Shown piece by piece: positions 21,662-33,486 of a DNA stretch of 64,000 bases; within the stretch, counting starts at the first letter, position 1, and each line of letters opens with the position of its first letter. The DNA comes from Sebastes aleutianus. Taxonomy: Eukaryota > Chordata > Actinopteri > Perciformes > Sebastidae. The notes beneath the pieces are model-generated. The model did not search any database. It had not been told where the DNA came from and saw nothing but the letters and a program-made list of their open reading frames with translations. The stretch covers positions 296,001 through 360,000 of the forward strand of contig CAKAKS010000276.1 in assembly GCA_916700875.1 (NCBI GenBank), given 5' to 3'. A program made the translations under genes and the position numbers.

Positions 21662-21888
21662 TTTGTACAGTGCTGGTCTGACCGGCTGGCTGCAGTCCAG
21701 CTCTGGTTCTGGATCTTTGTCCACACTGGGAACAGGAGGAGTCTCCTGATGAAGCAGACTGGTCCCAGTATGAGGTGATGTACTGACAGAACCAGTGTCC
21801 ACAGCTGGTAGAGACCGGATCCTTCAGGACGTCCTGACACAAAGCACAGCAGGACAGCTGCTCCTCCACAGAGACATCACTCCTCTTC
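21662..21888 (-). CDS. Unit C RING-finger exon, one zinc ligand lost
   Basis: The exon encodes VEEQLSCCALCQDVLKDPVS, TSCGHWFCQYITSYWDQ and SSCSQCGQRSRTRAGL. A C3HC4 RING needs eight ligands. Unit B has CGHWFCRQC, whereas here the segment is one codon shorter (CGHWFCQY) and lacks the cysteine of RQC. The CPxC pair is also CSQC. Folding and E3 activity are therefore doubtful. The 227-bp length keeps the frame. Confidence 0.8.
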
Positions 21889-22969
21889 CTGTGAAGACAT
21901 GTCTTTATAACTAAAATGCTTTGTTGATTGGACGACACTGTCTCAAAGCTCAGATGGTCTCAGGGAACAGTTAAAGTGTTTCTACTTTTCTGTTTGAACT
22001 CAGCATTCAGTCTGTGATGACAGTGTTCCTTTATTTCAACTCTCCTGCTTTCAACAACACTAATGAGCTGAATTTTACCATCTGGCTGTCTTATTAACCT
22101 CTTAATCCGACGGACGCTATTCTGTCTTTCAGAGGTTGTAGCGGCTCAGTTTTAAAGCTAGAGTGAAGATCCTGGTAACATGTGAAACTAGAGAACCTGA
22201 TGAACACATCGGTACCAACCATGTCATGCTAGCTTGTTGGGAAGAATGCTCTGACCTCAAGATGTGTGAATGTAAATGGGTTCTATGGGTACCCACGAGT
22301 CTCCCCTTTACAGACATGCCCACTTTATGATCATCACATGCAGTTTGGGGCAAGTCATAGTCAAGTCAGCACACTGACACACTGACAGCTGTTGTTGCCT
22401 GTTGGGTTTCAGAGGGGTCCGTCCTCCAGAGGGGTCCCGTCTCCGTGTCCGTCCTCCAGAGGGGTCCCGTCTCCGTGGCCGTGACGGGTAACTGTAGATG
22501 TTATATCGTTCTCTTCAAAGCCACCAGACTCCATTCACAAAGCAGTAATTTTACTTCCCAGAACACGGGAGTATACGTACAACCCCACTTCAAAAAAGCT
22601 GATTTTAGGAGAAGTCAAACCAACACAGTATTTTGAGGACAAATGTGAGAAAATGAATTACACATTTGAAGCTCATTCTTTCAGATTTGAATAGTTGTAA
22701 ATCTTTACAGAGACTTCAACGTTCAGGCAGAAATATTAATATTTTCTTGAAGTGTAAATTGTGAAATGGAGGTTCTCAGGTGTTTTGTTACAGAAATACA
22801 ATCAGTAGTTTGTGGCTCTAAAACCCAGACTAAGATCCATCTGAGGTTGAAACAGTATCTGCACTAATAGTTCAGCATCAGAATATAAATCTGTTAGCAG
22901 AACATTTAGTCTTCATCCTCAATGCATCATCATCCATCAGGTCAGCTTACAGTAGAAACAGTCTCTTAC
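21889..22969 (-). other. Unit C intron between exon 3 and RING, with a truncated inner MITE
   Basis: Positions 22129-22408 are a partial copy of the inner hAT-like MITE. A GC-rich tandem (GAGGGGTCCGTCCTCCA type) follows at about 22408-22482. No exon is seen. Confidence 0.6.
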
Positions 22970-23086
22970 TTTGACTCTGAGGGTCCAGGTTCATTACTGA
23001 AGTTCACAGGATGACCTATGGACCCGTCACTCTTCACAGACAGACAGCTGGGTACTGGAGACTCTGCTCTCCGTCTGGACTGAACT
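22970..23086 (-). CDS. Unit C exon 3, repeated N-terminal peptide motif
   Basis: The 117-bp symmetric exon encodes RRRAESPVPSCLSVKSDGS and FSNEPGPSESK. Acceptor TTTGCAG and donor GTAAG are present, and the frame is intact. Confidence 0.75.
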
Positions 23087-23433
23087 CTGCAAACACCAAG
23101 ATGATTTTATTCACATCACATGAATCCTTGATGAATTCTCTTTTAGGTCATTAAGGTCGCTCTAAACACACAAACTACTGCTGCTGTCAACAATAACGAG
23201 GTTTAAAGGTTTGTAGCTGTTTTCTTAGATTAGATTACATCTTCTCTAGCTGACTGACAGCTGTCACAGATACTAAGAGGAAGAGGTTATTTGATGAAGT
23301 CTGTTAAATTGTAGTTGGCACATACATTTGTGTAGAAATTTGAATATACAAACACAAAATCAACAGAAAACATGGTATTGTCAGAGGAAACTAGAAATGA
23401 GTCCTATAAATGAGTTAGTAGCAGCTCTCTTAC

Positions 23434-23583
23434 TTTGACTCTGAGGGTCCAGCTTCATTACTGAAGTCTGGAGGACGATCTAAGGACCAGTCAGTCTTCA
23501 TAGTCAGACAGCCAGAGACTAGAGACTCTGCTCTGTCCTCCTCTTCCTCCTCACAGTCAATCATCTTCTGATCTGAAGTCAGC
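23434..23583 (-). CDS. Unit C exon 2 with start codon
   Basis: ATG is at 23564-23562. The peptide starts MIDCEEEEEDRAES and ends FSNEAGPSESK (Ala in place of the usual Pro). Donor and acceptor match those of units B and D. Confidence 0.75.
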
Positions 23584-23657
23584 CTGAGAGGTTAAACAGG
23601 AAAGGAAACAAGTTTGTACAAGAGTCACAGGCGAGACTGGGAGAACAGGAAGTAACA

Positions 23658-23695
23658 CATACACACACACACACACACACGCACACACGCACACA

Positions 23696-23734
<39 letters not shown>
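23658..23734. repeat. (CA)n microsatellite in unit C intron 1
   Basis: CA repeat with CG interruptions (ACACGCACACACGC). It is the shortest of the three intron 1 tracts. Confidence 0.95.
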
Positions 23735-23736
<2 letters not shown>

Positions 23737-23973
23737 CATACAGTATAATAAAGCAGCCAGCGCTCCACCTGGTCACTTCTCTTTACCTCTCTGCTTGTTT
23801 TCTTGGCTTACAGCAGCTTTAATGAGGATTATTCAGCCAGTCATGACTTTGTGTTCACAGATGAATCAAACTGTTGAGTTCATTCTAACATTTCTCTCCT
23901 CTACAGTCCACAGGGAGGAAACTGACTCAGACACTTTAACAGTAACATAATAAAATGTTGGATTAACACTCAC

Positions 23974-24035
23974 CCTGCTTCAGTCTTCAGTCGTCAGCCC
24001 TCGGTCCTCTTCTCATAATGGAGTCTGGAAAAACT
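23974..24035 (-). other. Unit C untranslated exon 1 (5' limit not known)
   Basis: The donor GCAGG|GTGAGT is at 23973. An ATG in this exon (GAGACTCC-type context, 24018 region) opens only a short frame. The transcription start is not determinable. Confidence 0.4.
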
Positions 24036-24129
24036 AAATGAACTGAACACTTCCACTTTCTGGGTTCCTTCCTGTATTCTCATGAGCCTGGATCACAGGA
24101 TCAGTGTGGTTCCTCCTCTCTTCATTTAC

Positions 24130-24139
24130 AGGAAATCCC
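24130..24139 (-). promoter_or_regulatory. kappaB-like motif upstream of unit C exon 1
   Basis: GGGATTTCCT on the minus strand, same placement as in units D and B. Unit C also has TGACGTAA (ATF/CREB-like) at about 24219, where D and B read TAACGTAA. Confidence 0.25.
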
Positions 24140-24323
24140 TGTCATAGTTCCCTCCCCGTTCATGAGCGTGTTTAAAGTCTTACGTATGTACAGTTTGGAT
24201 TTGGACCTAAATTCTGTGACGTAATAGAATCCTTTTACAATGACACAACTAGTTCAGTAGCACTCCCTCAGGGTACCTCATCTCTCCATTTACAGGAAAC
24301 CTTTGACCTCAGAGTTTACCTAC

Positions 24324-24325
<2 letters not shown>

Positions 24326-24356
<31 letters not shown>

Positions 24357-24443
24357 TCTGTGTGTATGTGTGTGTGTGTGTGTGTGTGCTTGCGTGCTTG
24401 TGTGCGTGTGCGTGTGCGTATGCGTGTGTGTGTGTGTGTGTGT
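24326..24443. repeat. (GT)n microsatellite upstream of unit C exon 1
   Basis: Interrupted GT tract at the same place as in D and B. Confidence 0.95.
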
Positions 24444-25158
24444 TGCTCACACTAATCATCTTTTTAACACGGTGTGTTTATGAGAATCTCTTTTGTCTTG
24501 AACAGGTTGAATTAAAATGAGTTTTGGTCCGATGTTATCTCATTTTTATGTTTAAATCATGTCAATAAATCAGTTTAGTTAAATACTAATGTGCTTTTAT
24601 AGTTGTTGTTTTTTCAGAATTATATCTCTAAGATTTTTCTGAACATCTGGAAGAAAAAATATAATCTCTGTTGCACAATAAAATCATTTCTGAGTTGCAA
24701 GTCTTTTTCATGATCTAAACACAGTAGCCAGAAATGACATATCTTCCTTGCTCAATTAGTACAAGAACCTACATTTCGAAATGTATTATATCATTTTCTT
24801 ATTAGTTATATTTGTATGTTTCTTCCACTATTTCATGTTTCAGCTTTTTTTATTTTTACAAAAAGAGAAAAGACATAAGTAATATCCAGCAACCTGGATT
24901 TAGAAATATAATCCCGAATTCTCTACTAGTCAAATGTTAAAGTTACTAGTTTATTGAATTTCACACGTCAGTATTTCAGAGTTAGTAGAAGCTTATCTTT
25001 AATGAGTAACTTTAACAATGATGTATTTATATTTCCGTGTCACACTATCAAGTTTCAGATTGACTAAAGAAACCGTCTCAACAGGTAACGCCTAGCCTGA
25101 CTGAGAAGATGATCATGCAGTATAAAGTTTAAATGTTTATATCTCATTCAAAAAGGAA
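24444..25158. other. Unit C 5' flank, no gene seen
   Basis: AT-rich flank shared with the other units; no coding signal on either strand. Confidence 0.5.
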
Positions 25159-25237
25159 CTATGTTAGGGAAAACTGTCTGATAACAACATCCTCGAGTGT
25201 TTCCACCTGCAGCTCCTCTTCCTCCACATCTGAGCTG
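25159..25237 (-). CDS. Candidate short terminal exon, acidic peptide (unrecognised)
   Basis: After an acceptor (TTTTCTTGTCAG) the minus strand reads SSDVEEEELQVETLEDVVIR, then QFSLT and TAG. An identical-length copy is at 46547-46625. It could be the 3' exon of an NLR gene upstream in the array, a remnant of another gene, or chance. There is no partner exon I can recognise. Confidence 0.2.
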
Positions 25238-26087
25238 CTGACAAGAAAACACAGTTTAAACACCTCAAATTAAATCAGTAAAACATTTAAAAAAGAATTG
25301 TGCAAATCCTGAACAAACTGTCCACTAGTGTGAAATATTAATATTACAACCTGTGGTGATCACAGTCTCTACATATATGTAGTCCTGTCACAGAGGAAAG
25401 TGAACCGACACACATTAGATTTAACATTTGTTCAACGTGATTTTCTTGATAAATCAGTTTCTACTGTCTGTATTCACATCAGTGTGACTGATATGAGGTC
25501 AACTATTCACACCGTGAAGCAAAGAAACCCACTGCATTAAAAACACAACGAGCACAGATGAAGAACAAGAACTCCCAACACCTGCAGCTTCATCACATTC
25601 CTGCTGTTTCTAACAACAACACACCTGCCAGGTGTTATTTACCTGCACTGTACGTAGACAAGGTTTCAGCCATAACTACCTGTACTGTAGGTGTCACAAG
25701 TAACATTTATCAGACAATTAGACTCAACAACATGAACACAGGGATGCTGATCAGAGAGTATCAATCTGAAATATGATTATCAGCTGAAGAAACACCTCAC
25801 TGATATTCATTATTAACATTATACAGGACAACCTGACATTTATTGATCAGAGTCAAACTGTTACAACTAAATATACCATTTAAGTTGAACCCAGACTGAG
25901 CTGTCTCACCTTAAACAAGCTGATTACTTTAAACATGGAGTATCTTTGATTTATGAAGTAAAGCACTAATGTAATATCATATGAATGACAGCTAAAATCA
26001 TACTTTTCTTTGTTAAAAACTACCTCAGGTTACTTCCAAAGCCAGTTTGTGATTATTAATAAAAATGTATTGTGTTAACAACTGTGC
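25238..26087. other. Spacer, no gene seen
   Basis: A 72-codon + frame at 25558-25776 recurs in unit B (46947-47165), but it lacks any known domain. The region is otherwise AT-rich and featureless. Confidence 0.45.
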
Positions 26088-27115
26088 AGTGTTGGAGGAA
26101 GTATTCAGATCCTAAATAAATGTACTAATACCACACTGTAAAAATACTCTGTTACAAGTAAAAGTCTTGCTTTGAAAATGTTACTAAAGTAAAAGTATGT
26201 AAGTATAATCAAGTCTAAATATTCCTCTAACAATAACTAAAGAGATGAATCTCCAGGTCTGGGATTACCACAGTTAATCCTAAAGTGATATCCGGGTTTG
26301 AGGATAAAGACGATGTGTTTACACTGAATATGTAATTGGTCTTTGGCTGTAGATAATGATCGACTTCACTCAGAGAAATAATACACAAACACACAATCAC
26401 TCTTTTTCTGTACCAATATTATTGAAACTTTCAACAATCAACCCCCACATTAACTCAGAATGAAAACAATAACAAATGAATAAATAAAATTAAAATAAAA
26501 AATCTGCCCAGAAAATGTTGAAGTTTTTTTGCTGCAGCTTTAGTCTCTTAATTTAGCTGTGCACAACTACAGTCCTTATTTTAGCTCAGTCCAAAAGTCA
26601 TTTTAGAGGAGGTCTTCCCAATCCCAAATGATGGAAAGATCTTACTGGTGTGATAGTAGGAATGAAAGCCAAGTCCCGCCTGGAGTCCAGAATCCAGATC
26701 TGTAGTCCATCAGCCACGGTCGCTCCTGGCTGTAGAGATCTATGTGAGATCTATGTAGAGATCTATGTAGAGATCTATGTAGAGTGGAACCGCTCTGCTC
26801 CTCCTTCACACCACCAGGTCACCACCACACCTCTCTCACAGTCCGGCCTATTTCAACAGATAACAAGTTTCAGACACCACGTTGGAAAATCCCCAGGTCT
26901 GGATCTTATGTTCCTTTTCTTCCAGAGAGCTAACTTCTCGTCTCCTCCCTCTACAGCAGAGCAGCGAAAAGAAGAAAACCCACCGCGGCTCTTAGTTACA
27001 AACAGGCTGGACTCAAACACATTACACCTTCATACATGTGAGCTAAAAACCAAACTTAACCACGGTAAAATCATTAAACACTGGCCACAGAACTTTATCA
27101 AATCTTTACTAATTC

Positions 27116-27184
27116 TTCTTCTTCTTCATCTTCTTCTTCATCTTCATCTTCATCTTCATCTTCATCTTCATCTTCATCTTCTTC
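27116..27184. repeat. (CTTCAT)n / (CTT)n tract
   Basis: Simple repeat inside the private insertion. Confidence 0.9.
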
Positions 27185-27319
27185 TCTGAATGTAAAAATA
27201 TCTGATTAAAATGTACAAGAATGAAATAGAGGCAGAATAATAATTAATTCTCAAAATCTCAGATTAAACTTCCTGCTCTGAACCTTCACACAAACTTATA
27301 TGTAAACATTAAAAAAAAA

Positions 27320-27396
27320 CGTTTGCGGAAAACGACGTTGCGGAAAACGACGTTGCGGAAAACAACGTTGCGGAAAACAACGTTGAGGAAAACAAC
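27320..27396. repeat. 15-bp tandem repeat, about 5 copies
   Basis: The unit is GTTGCGGAAAACGAC, with AAC variants in the last copies. On the minus strand it reads as a Phe-Ser-Ala-Thr-Ser/Leu pentapeptide, but no gene context supports translation. Confidence 0.85.
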
Positions 27397-28349
27397 TTAG
27401 AGTCAACTGTAGTCAACTTAAGTGACAACGTAAAGTCACTTAGACTGGACTCACCTGTCTCAGGTGTCTCACTTAGACTCTGCGTCAAATCTGAACGTTT
27501 GTATTCACTACGATTGTACGGTAACATTTAGTTTTAAACTAAAAAAAATGACAATTAAACAAGATATATGAGCTTACCTATTTCAACAGATACAAGTTTT
27601 CAGACACCACGTTGGAAAATCCCCAGGACTGGATCTTATGTTCCTCTTCTTCCAGACAGCTCACTTCTCGTCTCCTCCCTCTACAGCTGCCACCTACAGG
27701 TCATTACCATTTACCTGCTGTAAAAGGCTGAACATAAATGACTCCAGTAAAACAAAGTGGCTCAGCCTGGACTATCTGTGTCTGATTAGATAGTGAAACA
27801 GAGAACTCAGAAATCAATTTAACACTTAACACATTTCTTCCAAACTTAAATTCAAGTGAGCGTGTATAATTATGCTACATGTCACATTATGATGATTATG
27901 ATTATGATGTTGATGAAAATGTTGGGTGGGTTACATAAGTATAATCAGGAAAATGTACTTTAAGTGTTAAAAGAAAGAAAACATCCCCTGTGACTGTTAA
28001 ACTACATATTATATCATTAGATAGATTTATATATAATAAAATAATTAAAAAGGAAAAGCAGCAAATCGTCACATTTGTGAAGCTGGAACCATGAAATGAT
28101 TTTGCTTAAAAAATGACAATCAAAAATAGTTGCCAATTAATTTCAGTCAATCGATTAATAAGTTAATCGACTAATAGTTTCAGCTGTACATTTTCACATG
28201 TTTGTAAAGTAACTAGTAACTAAAGCTGTCAGATAGATGTAGAGCGTAAATGCAGATAAATGGAGTAAGAAGGACAACTTGTCCCTCTGAAATGTCCTGC
28301 AGTAGAAGTATAAAGTGGCATGAAAGTAAATGTACTTTCTAACACTGTA

Positions 28350-29020
28350 ACTGTGTAACATTAGGCCATCAAATCAGCAGAAAAACAGGAGATTGATTTA
28401 TAGAAAATAATCTATTTAAATCACAATATTAGTGAGAAAAATCACAGCTTGATATATTTGTTTAAAATGTTCAGCCCAACTAGCTGTGAAGTAATATTTA
28501 AATGTAAAGTGGTTGGTTAACTAGCTACAGCCTCAGTAACATGAGATCTATGTAACATCACCCAGAGAAGGATCTTAACGCCCCCTAGTGGCCACGGTCG
28601 GTAACTACACCTGCATCAATATCAAGTTAGAGGAATTACATACAAGACACACTTCCGGTTACATCCTTCAAAATAAAAGAGAAAGAGATGTAGTTATGCT
28701 CTTTGTCCACAGGAGGGCAGTGTGATTAGGATTTTAATCATAATGATTGTGACTAACTACAGCTGTTTAGGGTTAGTGTTAACGGTAGATCTCATTATTT
28801 CTTATTTTTATTTTATTGTTATGTTTTATTGTTTATATTTTATCATTTATATTTTGCTTTATCTGATCTTAATTAATTTATTATTATTATTAATATTATT
28901 ATTTATTTTTTTGCCTGTATTTTATTTTATTTGCACTCTTTCACACTTTGTGTTGTGCAGAGCCCCTAAAGTCTAGAACTTTAACACTTTTAAATTTTAT
29001 TTATTTATTATATTTTATTG

Positions 29021-29074
<54 letters not shown>

Positions 29075-29745
29075 AGTTGTAGTAGTAGTATAATTACTAC
29101 TTGTTGTTTTTTATTATTATTATTGTTTATAATTATTCCCACAAGCTAAAAATGATCATTGTATCAGGATAAATAAAGTAGTTTCTTATCTTATCTTATT
29201 TCTTAACTGAGGGTATTTGCTAGAATTGTTTAAATGATTTTATCTTATTTTATATATATTTTTGTTTCTGGATTATTATTGACTTTTATTCTTTGTTTTT
29301 ACAGTAGAGCCGTCTGTAACTCTGGTTGAAAGGTCTATAAAGAACATCACTCTGACATCTGCATAATGAGGGCCAGAACTTTTCATACTTTAGGTTGATT
29401 TTGATGCTAATACTTCTGTACTTTTACTGGAAAGCAGGACTTGTAGTATTTCTGCACTGTAGTATTAGTACTCTGACTGTGTATTAGAGTATGAAGTGAA
29501 CAGCAGATGATCAGACTGTGACTTTAAGACTTTCACCTCAGTATCTGAGGGTCAATATTTGACTGTAATAAAACTGATAAAAGACGTGATTGTCGTTTTA
29601 TTTCAGTCTGAATGCTTCGCTGACAGCATTATGAATCGATTTAGTCTGACTTCACAGTCATTTAACTTAAACTTTCTTCTTCTACTGCAGCCACCTTCTA
29701 ACAAAACATCCGATTATGTTCTTGCTGTAATATAAGTAATATTTA
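28350..29745. other. AT-rich spacer with TTA microsatellite (29020-29072)
   Basis: Long runs of TTATT and TATTTTA fill 28790-29200. I see no gene. The same segment is at 48010-49437 in unit B, where the TTA tract at 48526-48590 is longer. Confidence 0.6.
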
Positions 29746-31096
29746 AACTATGTAAATCTCATCTAAATTCCTGGTCTCAAAGAGACATCTCTATCATAGG
29801 CCGAATTCTTCTTACAAAAATGGAGTGCATTTCCCGATTCATCTACCCAGCTTACTCCTTATCACTTCCCAAAAATGCAATAAAAGCCATAAACCAAGCT
29901 AATTTCAGTTATATCTGGAAAAGGAAAACACACTATATTAAGAAAGGCACTACGGTTAAAGAATATGAGGAAGGTGGACTTAAGGCTATTGATATTGAAT
30001 ACATTAATGAGACTATTAAGATCATTTCTAAAACATGAAAAAAGTTTTTGGTTTCATATGCCCAGTGAAATTTTTACTAAACTAGGAGGCATCGGCTTCC
30101 TTCTTAGATGCGACTATGACTTCACAAAACTCCCCGTCAAATGATCCTTGTTTCATCAACAGGTTTTACTTTATTGGAAAGTTATATACAAACATAATTA
30201 TAGCCCCCATAAAACCCCAATACGGAATTGCCGGAATGTATTACTTAAAAATAAATCATATTTTTACAAAATTGGTTAGAAAAAGGAATATGGTCTGTGA
30301 TGCATTTATTGGACAATACAGGAAACATTCTACCATTTGAGGACTTTTGTTCTAAATTCAGCCTCGTTGACAGAGGTCAGTATAACAATGTTGTCAAAGC
30401 AATCCCTCAAGCTGTAATTGTGATGGCATATCATTTATCTCAAGATAATGTAAACCCCCAATCTCCCTTCGCTTTTGGTGAATGGTCACAACCTCATTAA
30501 CTTAAAACTACCTAACGTCACCTTTACTAAAGACTTATATCCGTTCTCTTCAAACAGAAATTTAATTCTAAAATGTTTCTCTAAAAAAGATGCAGAGAGT
30601 CTAAGATCGAAATTCTTTAAATGTCCTATTGCACCAAAAGTGAAGGAGGTTCACTTTAAGGTTCTCAATGAAATATATATAATATCCCCCTCTGCTGAGT
30701 TCTTAAGAAACCGTTTTGGTTTTGATCACAATAACTGCTGGTTCTGTGATGAACACATTGAAACTACAGAACATTTATTTTATGAATGTATTTTTGCTAA
30801 TGCTCTCTGGGATGATTTGCATTTTTGGTTGTCCACTAAATTTGTATTTTTTTTCTAATCTAACAAAAGAAAATGTTATATTTCGTACAATTGTTAAAAA
30901 TCCCGTACATGAATGACCTGGCAATCAATAATCCATAATCATTCTTTTTATACATAAAAATAGATTCCTGAAATCAAGACCAAATTTCTATGTTTTCCAT
31001 CAGGAGCTGTGTCTTTACTTTTCATCTCTGAAACATATGAAGAAAAAGATGCTATGAAGCTTTCAATGTTAGTTGAGGACCTTAACCTTACAGAGA
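29746..31096 (+). mobile_element. L1-like LINE ORF2 3' part, frameshifted (unit B/C spacer)
   Basis: Successive + frames read MECISRFIYPAYSLSLPKNA, INQANFSYIWKRKTHYIKKG, EYEEGGLKAIDIEYINETI, and later FFKCPIAPKVKEVHFKVLNE with NNCWFCDEHIETTEHLFYEC. This is the C-terminal half of an L1-type ORF2 with a CX2C..HX4C zinc-binding motif. At least four frame changes are present. The reverse transcriptase core is missing, consistent with a 5'-truncated insertion. A copy with about 330 bp deleted is at 49441-50470. Confidence 0.65.
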
Positions 31097-31104
31097 ACCC
31101 CTAA

Positions 31105-31176
31105 AGCACTATTATCACTATTATCACTGTTATCACTATTATCACTATTATCACTATTATCACTATTATCACTATT
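31105..31176. repeat. 9-bp tandem repeat (ATTATCACT), about 8 copies
   Basis: It follows the L1-like fragment directly and may be its 3' tail. The unit B-A spacer has the same repeat at 50476-50552. Confidence 0.9.
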
Positions 31177-31204
31177 CCCTTATTTTTACTCTTATTCACT
31201 GTAT

Positions 31205-31946
31205 GCCTAGAACTAATCTGCAGAGGCACTTTGGGTTCAGAATATATGAATGAATAAAGACAAAGTGAAACCCAGGTCCAGGTGGAGGAGGTGGTGGAGT
31301 GTGGAGCAGAAGGAGTGGAGGAGTCTCAGTGTGTCTGCAGAGACTGTGCAGAAGGACAGATACACTGATGATACTCTGTCAGGTCCAGAGGAACACACAG
31401 GGATGATGGTGGTTAGAGATCACTACGTCTTCCATCTGATGAGAGAAGAAGAAGACACCAGAAGTCATCAATCAGTGTTTACAGAGACTCCCTTCATCAG
31501 CTGTCAGTCAGCATCCAGTATAAAGAGCAGCAGGGACTTCAGTCTGTGCAGCGTAGCCAGCTTCCTTTCAGCTCTCATGTTAACGTATTGGAGTGAACAC
31601 ACTGAGCTCAGAGTTCACAGACCAGAGGCCTGTACTACGAAGCCAGTCCAACACACCCAGGGTATCTTCTCCTTATCTGGTTTAACTAACCCCTCAACCA
31701 AGATCCCGCTAAGCGGTCCTACGACAGTTCTGATCAACTCGGTAAGTCAACCCAGGGTCTCTCAGTCTGGCTGTGAGCGCGTTCACATAGAAGGGGCGGG
31801 GTTTGTAGCACATGACCAATCAGAGACATGGACCAGTCTACGGTCAGCAGAGCGGCACACTTTACAAACGCATACTAGACAAGTTAAACACATAATCCAG
31901 ACTAGAATTAACACAGTTTAAACTGCCAAATGCAGGAAGGATGCAT
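31205..31946. mobile_element. Repeated spacer module, Harbinger-like in part (downstream of gene B)
   Basis: This is the counterpart of 8079-8815. One extra G at about 31533 joins two + frames into a 223-codon frame here only, which shows that the frames are not under constraint. Confidence 0.35.
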
Positions 31947-32920
31947 ACGAGATGAGGACTAAATCCACAGTCTTGTTGTGTGTAAAATGACCTGTAAAGT
32001 TGATCTTAAACTAATCGGAGGCTTCAGCAGTCTGAGTTAGATGTATTAGGGCTGGGTGACTTGGACAAAATCAAATATCACAATATTTTTTTGTGTAAAT
32101 GACCAATAACAGAACAGCTAGAACAGTCTGGTAAGTTCAGAAAATGACATCACTTTACTGTAATACAGCCTTTAAAACCAGGAAGAGACAACACTTATGC
32201 CATATCACGATATTACTAGAGCTGTCAATCCATTATAATATTTAATCACGATTAATTGCAAATGAATCACACATGTTTTATCTGTTCTAAATGAACCTTA
32301 AAGGGAGATCTGTCAAGTATTTAATCCTCTTATCAACATGGGAGTGGACAAATATGCTGCTTTATGTAAATGTATGTATATATTTATTATTGTAAATCAA
32401 TGAACAACACAAATCAATGTCAGATATTGATCCAGAAACCCTCACAGGTACTGCATTTAGCATCAAACAATATGCTCCAATCATAACATGGCAAACTGCA
32501 GCCCAACAGGCAACAACAGCTGTCAGTGTGTCAGTGTGCTGACTTGACTATGACTTGCCCCAAACTGCATGTGATGATCATAAAGTGGGCATGTCTGTAA
32601 AGGGGAGACTCGTGGGTACCCATAGAACCCATTTACATTCACACATCTGGAGGTCAGAGGTCAAGGGACCCCTTTGAACATGGACATGACAGTTTGGAGC
32701 GTTATTTAACCTCCTTCATGACCAGCTAGTATGACATGGTTGGTACCGATGGATTCATCAGGTTCTGTTGTTTCAGATGATACCAGTATCTTCACTCTAG
32801 CTTTAAAACTGAGCTGCTACAACCTAAAAATCACAAGTTGCGTTAATGCGTTAAGGTAATTAGTGACGTTAAAACTAACTTGCGTTAACGGGTTATTATT
32901 GCGTTAACTTTGACAGCTCG
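31947..32920. repeat. Left arm of inverted repeat around unit B LRR2-LRR4 block
   Basis: About 974 bp, reverse complement of 36121-37092 with modest divergence. It contains the outer MITE start at 32048 and the inner MITE at 32216-32920. Confidence 0.8.
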
Positions 32921-33354
32921 ACTAAATATGGAGTCTTTTTGGACAAGGAGATCAGACAGAGCGTTTCAGACAGAGGGTGTAAAGAGGTGCTGCAGCACAG
33001 CCGGTAGAAGAAAAGTAAAGTGATTTTTGAACATTAAAGCATGTTAACATGTTCTAGTAGAAACCTAAAATACAAGTATGAAGCTGAACATCAGCCTGAT
33101 AGGTCCTCTTTAAAGGTCCCACATGTTCATACACAGACTGAACAGTAAAACGTCAGCTGTGATTACTGGACTTCAGCAGAGGTTCTGGTCTGTATAAAGA
33201 CCACGTGGTTACTAAATGTAACCATGGTTCTATGATGGTTCTATTTCTCAATGAGAGAACACACACTTTCTGATCAGAGTTGATGGTACGACAGTTTGAT
33301 GGATGAGGACCACTGTCTCTATACATGATGTGATGCTGTCAGCTGTAATCCAGC

Positions 33355-33360
33355 TTTATT
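33355..33360 (-). terminator. AATAAA poly(A) signal of gene B
   Basis: Conserved hexamer about 130 bp after the stop codon of LRR4. Confidence 0.5.
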
Positions 33361-33486
33361 TCCTGGAGACATGAACACAACAACAACATCTTCTTCACAT
33401 CAACTCTAACACATGATCACAACAAGCTTCTGGCTGATCTGATTGGCTGACTGTTCTCTCTCTCTCTGTGTGTCACCGTTCTCCTC

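Larger units (their letters stand above)
9931..23583 (-). pseudogene. Unit C NLR gene (NLRC3-like RING-FISNA-NACHT-LRR), frameshifted
   Basis: All exons of the family plan are present: exon 2 (23583-23434, ATG 23564), exon 3 (23086-22970), RING (21888-21662), FISNA-NACHT (20129-18336) and LRR1-4 (16632-16456, 11783-11613, 10742-10569, 10156-9931). The coding exons total 3017 nt. Two single-base insertions, at about 20066 and 19571, account for the excess over 1005 codons. As written, the spliced frame meets a TGA at 20058-20056, giving 182 residues. The RING exon also lacks its sixth zinc ligand. The intact family product would be a cytosolic nucleotide-binding receptor. This copy cannot make the NACHT or LRR parts in frame. 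Splice sites remain good, so transcription is still possible. Its introns hold a Tc1 element, an expanded triplet tract and hAT remnants. Assembly errors at the two indels are the main alternative. Confidence 0.75.
26212..27947. mobile_element. 1736-bp insertion private to unit C, 12-bp flanking duplication
   Basis: TAAGTATAATCA occurs at 26200-26211 and again at 27936-27947, and only once in unit B (47589 region). The insertion includes two similar about 100-bp segments (26860-26960 and 27587-27690), a CTTCAT hexamer tract (27116-27184) and a 15-bp tandem (27320-27396). A 179-codon + frame at 26650-27189 has no domain that I recognise. The class of the element is unknown. Confidence 0.65.
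26088..28345. mobile_element. Fish dispersed repeat ('GTTGGAGGAAGTATTCAGAT' family) split by a 1.7-kb insertion
   Basis: The repeat starts GTTGGAGGAAGTATTCAGAT and ends near GTAAATGTACTTTCTAACAC. It is uninterrupted in unit B (47480-48003). It matches a dispersed teleost repeat that I recall but cannot classify. In unit C it is interrupted at 26212. Confidence 0.5.

Noticed and set aside
25558..25776. 72-codon + frame shared by units C and B
   Set aside because: No start context, splice signals or domain; similarity equals that of the flanking spacer.
31250..31921. 223-codon + frame
   Set aside because: It exists only because of one extra G compared with 8172-8791 and 50627-51297; content looks like a DNA-transposon repeat.
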